A DNA stretch of 5,246 bases, taken from assembly GCA_024697655.1 (NCBI GenBank), contig JAILFI010000149.1:1-5246 (forward strand), in the 5' to 3' direction. Shown in pieces: positions 1-5,246 of this stretch (positions within the stretch are counted from its first letter, which is position 1; each line of letters begins with the position of its first letter). The position numbers and the translations under genes are program-made. The notes beneath the pieces were generated by a model. The model was not told the DNA's origin and ran no database searches. It saw only the letters and a list, made by a program, of their open reading frames with translations. This stretch comes from Clostridiales bacterium. Lineage in GTDB: Bacteria > Bacillota_A > Clostridia > Peptostreptococcales > Anaerovoracaceae.

Positions 1-1
1 C

Positions 2-2515
2 ATTTCGTTCTACGTTTTCAAACTGGATTTCATCAACCATTTGAACACCCTCGTGATCGGCGGGCTGGTACTGCTCCTGATCATCACGTTCCTGTACTAT
101 ACTGTCCTGCTTGGCACGCGCAAGCCGCAGATCTTTGAGACAGTTGAGGAAGAACCGCAGGGCGGCGATCCTTTTGCGGAGGACGATGAGTTCGAAGAAG
201 AACCGGAAACTTATGAGGAATTTGACGGCACGACCGGGGAGACGATCAATAACGACGATCCGCTCACGGCGTTCCTCAAGAGCCTCGGCGGCGGTCCGCG
301 CAAAGGTGGGAAAGCCGGTGCAAAGAAAAAGGCAAAGAGACCGGCGGCGGGCAAGAAGACACTGGATAACGACAACATCCGCGAACTGCTCCAGATCGGC
401 AAGCACCAGATCACAGTGGTCGGCGTCGTCTTCTTCATCATGCTGGCGGTCCATTATTTCCTGAAGCAATTCGGTCTGCTGTATACGCATACCGGCGCTG
501 TCTACGGCGCAGGCTTCACGGATGTCAACATCACGCTGTGGGTCTACAGAGTTCTGATGGTGCTGGCACTGGCAGGTGCCGTCGCCGTCCTTGTAGCGAT
601 GGCGAAGAAAAAACTCAAACCCGTCATGGTGATCCCGGTCGTCATGATCGCGGTGGGCGTCCTCGGTACGGGCGTCGCGATGCTTGTCCAGAACTTTGTC
701 GTTTCCCCGGACGAGATCGCCAAAGAAAGCAAGTACCTCGAACGCAATATCGAATACACGCAGTATGCATATGATCTGCAGGATGTCACGATCAAACCCT
801 TCGCGGCCAGCAACGATCTGACTTCGGAGGATATCCAGAACAACGATCCGACGATCTCCAACATCCGTATCAATGACTACTCGCCGACGAATACCTTCTA
901 CAACCAGACACAGAGTATCCGTCAGTACTACACCTTCCCGGATGTCGACGTCGACCGCTATATGATCAACGGCGATTACACGCAGACCTTCCTTGCGACC
1001 CGTGAGATCGACGAAGAGAAGATCAGCAACACCTGGATCAATATGCACCTGAAATACACACACGGCTACGGCGTCACGCTGTCCCGCGTCGATAAGATCA
1101 CCTCGAGCGGCCAGCCCGACATGCTGATCGACAGTATCCCGCCGGTCTCCCGTGTTGAGGAGATCGACATCGCGCGGCCCGAAGTGTATTTCGGCGAGTT
1201 GACCAACACCTATGTCATCGTCGGGACGAATGAAGACGAGTTCGACTACCCGGATGGCGATTCCAATAAGTACACGCGGTACGAAGGAACGGCGGGCATC
1301 AAGCTCAATCCGGTCAACCGTCTGATGTTCGCGATCCGCGAGCACAGCATGAAACTGCTCGTCTCCTCCAATATCAAGGGGAGCAGCCGCATCATCATCA
1401 ACCGCAACGTCGAGGACCGTGTCCAGAAGATCATGCCGTATATCGGTTATGAATCCGATCCGTACATGTGCACGGTAGACGGCAGACTGTACTGGATCAT
1501 CGACGCTTACACGACCAGCGACAAGTTCCCGTACTCCGAACCGTATTCGGAGGAAAGCACCACGAACTATGTCCGCAACTCCATCAAGGTCGTCGTCGAT
1601 GCGTACAACGGCACTACGGACTACTACATCGTCGATGAGAACGACGCGATCGCGCAGACCTATGCGAAGATCTATCCGAAACTGTTCAAGACGATGGATC
1701 AGATGCCTGAAGGTCTGCAGGCGCATATCCGTTATCCGAACACCATGTTCGCGATCCAGGCGAATGTCTACCGCAGATACCATATGAATGATGTCAAGGT
1801 CTTCTATCAGAACGAGGACCTCTGGGATGTCTCCAATGAGATCTACGGTATGGAAGAGCAGTCCATGACGCCCAACTACTACATCATGAACCTGCCGGGC
1901 GAGAAGACGGAAGAATTCGTCAACACCATTCCGTACACACCGCGCGACAAGAAGAACATGACAGGTCTGCTGCTCGCCCGCAACGACGGAGAGCACTACG
2001 GCGAACTGGTGCTGTTCCAGCTCCCGAAGAGCAAGATCGTTTACGGGCCGATGCAGATCGAAGCGCAGATCGACCAGAGCACCGAGATCTCGAAGGAATT
2101 CTCGCTGTGGAACTCCTCCGGATCGAAGTACAGCCGCGGCAATCTGTTCGTCATCCCGATCGAAGACTCGCTGCTGTATGTCGAGCCGGTCTATCTGGAG
2201 GCGTCCAACTCCAGTATCCCGGAGGTCAAGCGTGTCATCGTGGCTTACGGCGACAAGATCGCGTATGAGCCGACTCTGTCCGAAGCGCTGGATTCGCTGT
2301 TCGGCGAAGGCAGCAGCGATTCGTACAGACAGAAGCTCGATGAGGATACCGAAAACGGCGGCGAATCGACCGCGCCGACACAGGCGGAACTGATCGAGCA
2401 GGCACAGGCCGCTTATGATGCGGCGCTCGATGCACAGAAAAACGGCGACTGGGCGGCGTACGGCAAGCATCTTGAAGAGCTGGGCGATATCCTCGAGCAG
2501 CTGGAGAGCCGTTGA
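2..2515 (+). CDS. UPF0182 family integral membrane protein (5'-truncated by window edge)
   Basis: This is a large membrane protein of the UPF0182 (COG1615) family, whose biochemical function is unknown. The frame is open from base 2 and gives 837 residues before the TGA at 2513-2515. The first visible residues, ISFYVFKLDF, match the family pattern before its fourth membrane helix, so the TTG at 41 is an internal leucine codon. By family comparison roughly 130 residues and three helices are probably missing (inference). Visible hydrophobic segments lie near 50-112, 404-460, 542-601 and 620-685. Between the second and third is the family motif LLYTHTGAVYGAGFTDVN. After the last helix come FVVSPDEI and YLERNIEYTQYAYDL, which open the long extracytoplasmic domain typical of the family. 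The C-terminus ends in an Ala/Glu-rich helical segment with GDWAAYGKHLEEL (about 2384-2512), also typical. A charged linker at 134-358 is unusual. The family call is firm; the role is unknown. Confidence 0.93.
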   Translation: MSFYVFKLDFINHLNTLVIGGLVLLLIITFLYYTVLLGTRKPQIFETVEEEPQGGDPFAEDDEFEEEPETYEEFDGTTGETINNDDPLTAFLKSLGGGPRKGGKAGAKKKAKRPAAGKKTLDNDNIRELLQIGKHQITVVGVVFFIMLAVHYFLKQFGLLYTHTGAVYGAGFTDVNITLWVYRVLMVLALAGAVAVLVAMAKKKLKPVMVIPVVMIAVGVLGTGVAMLVQNFVVSPDEIAKESKYLERNIEYTQYAYDLQDVTIKPFAASNDLTSEDIQNNDPTISNIRINDYSPTNTFYNQTQSIRQYYTFPDVDVDRYMINGDYTQTFLATREIDEEKISNTWINMHLKYTHGYGVTLSRVDKITSSGQPDMLIDSIPPVSRVEEIDIARPEVYFGELTNTYVIVGTNEDEFDYPDGDSNKYTRYEGTAGIKLNPVNRLMFAIREHSMKLLVSSNIKGSSRIIINRNVEDRVQKIMPYIGYESDPYMCTVDGRLYWIIDAYTTSDKFPYSEPYSEESTTNYVRNSIKVVVDAYNGTTDYYIVDENDAIAQTYAKIYPKLFKTMDQMPEGLQAHIRYPNTMFAIQANVYRRYHMNDVKVFYQNEDLWDVSNEIYGMEEQSMTPNYYIMNLPGEKTEEFVNTIPYTPRDKKNMTGLLLARNDGEHYGELVLFQLPKSKIVYGPMQIEAQIDQSTEISKEFSLWNSSGSKYSRGNLFVIPIEDSLLYVEPVYLEASNSSIPEVKRVIVAYGDKIAYEPTLSEALDSLFGEGSSDSYRQKLDEDTENGGESTAPTQAELIEQAQAAYDAALDAQKNGDWAAYGKHLEELGDILEQLESR
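134..358 (+). other. Charged low-complexity linker encoded within the UPF0182 gene (acidic block, then Lys/Gly-rich block)
   Basis: Between the first two visible membrane helices the protein has a hydrophilic stretch with strongly polarised charge. Bases 134-259 encode 42 residues, of which 19 are Asp or Glu and none is Lys or Arg. Bases 299-358 encode 20 residues, of which 10 are Lys or Arg and none is acidic; the rest are mostly Gly, Ala and Pro. A short amphipathic-looking piece, PLTAFLKSL, sits between them. With seven helices in the family and the large C-terminal domain outside, this loop would face the cytoplasm. The Lys-rich loop between the last two helices (AMAKKKLKP) fits that topology by the positive-inside rule. 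In UPF0182 proteins as I know them this linker is shorter, so it may be a lineage-specific insertion. Its function is unknown. Confidence 0.75.
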
Positions 2516-2573
2516 CCCGGGAAAAACACTGCCGGAAGTGGATGGATGAGAAAGAAGAGGAGCATTCCTATCA
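2516..2573 (+). other. Short intergenic gap between UPF0182 gene and glutamine synthetase gene
   Basis: These 58 bases hold the ribosome binding site of the next gene. I see no convincing -35/-10 pair and no stem followed by a T-run. The only inverted repeat noticed is a 4-bp CCGG/CCGG pair (2517-2520 with 2532-2535), too weak for a terminator. The gap therefore permits readthrough from the UPF0182 gene, but a weak promoter inside the upstream coding sequence cannot be excluded. Confidence 0.6.
2556..2562 (+). promoter_or_regulatory. Ribosome binding site of the glutamine synthetase gene
   Basis: AGAGGAG lies 11 bases before the first ATG of the tandem pair ATGATG at 2574-2579. The spacing is a little long for the first ATG and would be 14 bases for the second, which favours 2574 as the start. 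Confidence 0.75.
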
Positions 2574-4496
2574 ATGATGAGAAATTTTGAGTTCGATAAA
2601 ATGTTGTTCTCGATCCCGGCGGGCAAGCACAGCCTGCCGGAGATCAAACTGGCGCTGGAAGAGCACCCGGAAGTACGGTTCGTTTCCTTCGTAGGCGTCG
2701 ATATCGGCGGCCACGACACGGATGAAAAGATCCCGGCGCGCGCCTTCCTGGAAGATATGGAGAAGATGCTGCAGCACGGCGTCCAGACAGACGGTTCGTC
2801 CGTTGTCCTTCCGGGGATCGCGACGCTGAACAATGCCAAGATCGATATCATTCCGGACATGGACGTCAACTGGTATGTCGACCAGAACTATTCGCATGTG
2901 GACTATGAGACCGGTCTTCCCACCGGAACGCTGCGGATCCCGTCCTTCCTCGTTCACAACGAGACAAAGGAAGTCGGCAGCCGCGTCATCCTGCGGGATG
3001 CGGTCAAGGCCTTCAAGACCGATCTGATGGCGCTCCTGCGCAAGTATCCGCATGTTTGCGAAGAACTTGCTGTCGGAAGCGCGGAGGACATCGACGAACT
3101 GGTCCTGACGTCCGCGACCGAGCTGGAGTTCTGGGTCAAGACACCGGATGAAAAAGCGGACCGCCGCGAAGAACTGTCCACCTCGCAGGTGCTCAAGGAA
3201 CAGTACTGGAAACGCACCGTCGGACCGGTCCGGACCGCGCTCGAAGATGCGCTCCTGCTGCTCGATGAATACGGGTTTGAAGTCGAGATGGGGCATAAGG
3301 AAGTCGGCGGTGTCAAAGCGAGCCTCGGCTCTTCCGGGACATTTGACCATGTCATGGAACAGCTCGAGATCGACTGGAAATTCACCGAGGCGCTGCAGGC
3401 GGCCGACAATGAGAACCAGGTCAAGTACATCGTCCGCGATGTATTCCGCCAGCACGGGCTGGAGGTGACATATGCAGCCAAGCCGATCGACGGTGTCGCC
3501 GGTTCCGGTGAGCATACACACCTGGGGCTTGCGGCAAAACTCAAGGATGGCCGCATGGTCAATCTGTTCAGCCATAAGGACCCGATGAAGGAGTTCCTGA
3601 GCCCGCTCGGCTACGGCGCGATCATGGGATTCCTCAAAAACTATGAAGTGATCAATCCGTTCGTCAGCTGCACGAACGATGCGTTCAACCGTCTGAAGCC
3701 CGGCTTTGAAGCGCCGGTCTGCACAGTCACCTCTCTGGGGCACGACGTCGCGAGCCCGTCCCGCAACCGGACGATCCTGATCGGGCTGGTGCGCGATATC
3801 AATTCGCCGATGGCGACGCGCTTTGAGATGCGTGCGCCCAACCCCAAGAGCAACACCTATCTGGTCATCGCCGGCGCGTATCTGGCGATGCTCGACGGCA
3901 TCGAAGCCGTGCTTGCTGCAGGCAAGACCAGCGCGGAGCTCGAGAAGTCCCTGTCGAAGGAATACGGCGAAGAAGACTTCTATCTGGAGAAAGACCGCGT
4001 TTACCGCACCGAGAAGCATGTCTTTGACGACTATACGCAGGAAGAACGGGACAAGTACTTCGGCAGAGCCCCGGAGACCGTCTGGGAGAACCTCAAGATC
4101 TTCATGTCAGATGACGAAAAACTCAAAGTTCTCCAGCGGGACGGTGTCATGCCGATGCGTTCGATCGAGTCGTACTACGAGGCAGCGCTCTCGCAGTGGA
4201 AGAACGAACTGCACAACAGGATCCTGCCCAACTGCATGGATGTGATCCGCGACACGGTCAAACTGCACGACGATGCAATGGCGGCGGACATCGATCTGCT
4301 CAACTGGAAAAAGGTCGATGAGCTGCGCCGGGAGCTCGGCAAGAATACGATGGAGTACACCTGCCTGCTCAAGCGGATCGGGCTGGCGCTCGATGAGGAC
4401 CGGTACGACGAGGCATCGGATTTGCAGCTCGAATTGCAGAAAAAGATGGCAGAGCTGTCGTCGCTGTATACCACATATAAGAAGAATCTGTTCTAG
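2574..4496 (+). CDS. glnA: Glutamine synthetase family protein, long form with C-terminal extension
   Basis: By family this enzyme makes glutamine from glutamate, ammonia and ATP in the cytoplasm. The 640-residue protein is longer than ordinary type I enzymes (about 440-470) and lacks the sequence I associate with GlnN type III. Family landmarks in order: DGSSV at 73-77 (active-site Asp loop), TELEF with Glu183 and Glu185 (metal ligands), HKEVGG with Glu243, EQLE with Glu265 (second metal site, after an extra stretch of about 11 residues), KPIDGVAGSGEHTH with His314 (ATP/metal), NRLKPGFEAP with Arg373 and Glu379, RNRT with Arg399, and RFEMR with Glu418 and Arg420. The Arg usually found five residues after the NR motif is Gly404 here. 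No NLYxL adenylylation motif is present. Residues about 451-640 form a charged, mostly helical extension. The start is set by the upstream ribosome binding site. serS follows after 9 bases. The symbol is family-level only; a role on a related amine or amino acid is possible but less likely. Confidence 0.92.
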   Translation: MMRNFEFDKMLFSIPAGKHSLPEIKLALEEHPEVRFVSFVGVDIGGHDTDEKIPARAFLEDMEKMLQHGVQTDGSSVVLPGIATLNNAKIDIIPDMDVNWYVDQNYSHVDYETGLPTGTLRIPSFLVHNETKEVGSRVILRDAVKAFKTDLMALLRKYPHVCEELAVGSAEDIDELVLTSATELEFWVKTPDEKADRREELSTSQVLKEQYWKRTVGPVRTALEDALLLLDEYGFEVEMGHKEVGGVKASLGSSGTFDHVMEQLEIDWKFTEALQAADNENQVKYIVRDVFRQHGLEVTYAAKPIDGVAGSGEHTHLGLAAKLKDGRMVNLFSHKDPMKEFLSPLGYGAIMGFLKNYEVINPFVSCTNDAFNRLKPGFEAPVCTVTSLGHDVASPSRNRTILIGLVRDINSPMATRFEMRAPNPKSNTYLVIAGAYLAMLDGIEAVLAAGKTSAELEKSLSKEYGEEDFYLEKDRVYRTEKHVFDDYTQEERDKYFGRAPETVWENLKIFMSDDEKLKVLQRDGVMPMRSIESYYEAALSQWKNELHNRILPNCMDVIRDTVKLHDDAMAADIDLLNWKKVDELRRELGKNTMEYTCLLKRIGLALDEDRYDEASDLQLELQKKMAELSSLYTTYKKNLF

Positions 4497-4500
4497 GAGG
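4495..4500 (+). promoter_or_regulatory. Ribosome binding site of serS, overlapping the glutamine synthetase stop codon
   Basis: A perfect AGGAGG begins inside the TAG stop (4494-4496) and ends 5 bases before the ATG at 4506. Ribosomes ending on the glutamine synthetase gene would sit on this site, which suggests translational coupling. There is no room between the genes for a T-box leader or terminator. Confidence 0.9.
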
Positions 4501-4505
4501 CAAAC

Positions 4506-5246
4506 ATGTTAGATATCAAACGGATCAGAGAAGATCTTCCCGGGGTGAAAGCATCTGTCGAGTCCAGAGGCAAAGGCGATTTCGGTATCGAGGAATGCCT
4601 GGCGCTGGATGTGAAGCGCAGAGAGATCCTCAAAGAAGTAGAGGAGATGAAACACCGGCAGAGCGTCGACAGTAAAGAGATCCCGCGGATCAAAAAGGAG
4701 GGCGGAGATGCCAGTGCCATCATGGCGGAGATGAAAGAACTGTCCGCGAAGATCAAGGAACTCGACGGCGAGGTCCAGGAAGTGGAACAGAAACTGCGCG
4801 ACGCGATCCTGAGCATTCCGAACACGCCGAACAAGGATGTGCCGATCGGCAATGACGACAGCGACAACGTGGAACTGCGCAAGTGGGGCACCCCGCGTGA
4901 GTTTGATTTCGAATACAAGGCGCACTGGGACATCGGTGAAGATCTGGATATCCTCGACTTTGAGCGAGCTGCCAAGATCGCCGGCACGAGGTTTACCGTT
5001 TACAAGGGCGCCGGCGCCAGACTGGAGCGTTCCGTCATCAATTTCATGCTGGATCTGCACACCGAGAAACACGGATATAAAGAGATCCTGCCTCCCTTTA
5101 TGGCCAACCGTTCCGCGATGACCGGCACCGGTCAGCTGCCGAAGTTCGAAGATGACATGTTCCATGTCCCTGCCAAGGATTTCTTCCTGATCCCGACGGC
5201 GGAAGTCCCGGTGACGAATCTCCTGATGAACGAGATCATCGACGGC
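4506..5246 (+). CDS. serS: Seryl-tRNA synthetase (3'-truncated by window edge)
   Basis: This class II aminoacyl-tRNA synthetase charges tRNA-Ser (and tRNA-Sec where present) with serine in the cytoplasm. The first 247 codons are visible, about 58 percent of the usual length of roughly 425. [17 protein letters not shown] is the typical bacterial SerRS N-terminus. Residues about 33-100 form the long antiparallel coiled coil that holds the tRNA-Ser variable arm, ending in the typical [14 protein letters not shown]. The catalytic domain starts with the [20 protein letters not shown] region. Next comes class II motif 1 (about 171-197, ending GYKEILPP) and then the family-typical [21 protein letters not shown] at 231-238 contains the TAE serine-binding motif. 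Motifs 2 and 3 lie beyond the window. The start is secured by the AGGAGG 5 bases upstream. It lies 9 bases after the glutamine synthetase gene, so the two very probably share a transcript. Nothing looks broken in the visible part. Confidence 0.97.
   Translation, partial: MLDIKRIREDLPGVKASVESRGKGDFGIEECLALDVKRREILKEVEEMKHRQSVDSKEIPRIKKEGGDASAIMAEMKELSAKIKELDGEVQEVEQKLRDAILSIPNTPNKDVPIGNDDSDNVELRKWGTPREFDFEYKAHWDIGEDLDILDFERAAKIAGTRFTVYKGAGARLERSVINFMLDLHTEKHGYKEILPPFMANRSAMTGTGQLPKFEDDMFHVPAKDFFLIPTAEVPVTNLLMNEIIDG

Noticed and set aside
2517..2535. Possible hairpin from CCGG/CCGG in the gap after the UPF0182 gene.
   Set aside because: The stem is only 4 bp with no T-run after it, so it does not support a terminator.
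2512..2540. TTGACC as a possible -35 box at the end of the UPF0182 gene.
   Set aside because: No TATAAT-like hexamer lies at 16-18 bases downstream; the bases there are GC-rich or read GGAAGT.
2954..3562. Ser/Arg-rich frame of 202 codons on the - strand.
   Set aside because: It has low-complexity composition from reading a GC-rich gene in the wrong frame, and it overlaps both the glutamine synthetase gene and another shadow frame.
2571..4019. Long open frame (482 codons) on the - strand opposite the glutamine synthetase gene.
   Set aside because: It mirrors the coding frame of a clear enzyme gene. Its protein has no recognisable family and reads as typical antisense translation rich in Arg, Asp and Val. 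Codon bias of the + strand gene explains the lack of stops.
4509..5165. Open frame of 218 codons on the - strand opposite serS.
   Set aside because: It lies fully inside the unmistakable serS coding region, has no recognisable domain, and is an antisense shadow.

Overview
The window looks like ordinary chromosomal sequence from a moderately GC-rich member of the Bacillota, probably of clostridial type. The evidence is strong AGGAGG-type ribosome binding sites, a UPF0182 membrane protein, and an unusually long glutamine synthetase whose sequence resembles a form I recall from clostridia. The genus cannot be fixed by reading alone. Coding density is about 98 to 99 percent and all three genes lie on the + strand.

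Layout. (1) Positions 2-2515 hold the 3' part of a UPF0182-family membrane protein gene. Its frame is open to the left edge, so the N-terminus is missing, and the TTG at 41 is an internal leucine rather than a start. Four transmembrane segments, a charged cytoplasmic linker and the large extracytoplasmic domain are visible. (2) A 58-base gap (2516-2573) has a ribosome binding site but no recognisable promoter or terminator. (3) Positions 2574-4496 encode a complete 640-residue glutamine synthetase-family protein. It keeps almost all catalytic residues of the family, lacks the adenylylation-type tyrosine motif, and carries a helical C-terminal extension of roughly 190 residues after the conserved core. 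(4) Nine bases later, with its Shine-Dalgarno sequence starting inside the glutamine synthetase stop codon, serS (seryl-tRNA synthetase) begins at 4506 and runs off the right edge after 247 codons.

How they fit together. The glutamine synthetase and serS are almost certainly cotranscribed and perhaps translationally coupled, which would link ammonia assimilation to serine-tRNA charging. Nothing separates the UPF0182 gene from them either, so it may belong to the same transcript, but its function is unknown and no mechanistic link is visible. I saw no RNA genes, CRISPR arrays, mobile elements or sizeable repeats. No clearly new system is apparent. The points most worth a second look are the extended glutamine synthetase, the acidic-then-basic linker in the UPF0182 protein, and the gene linkage.
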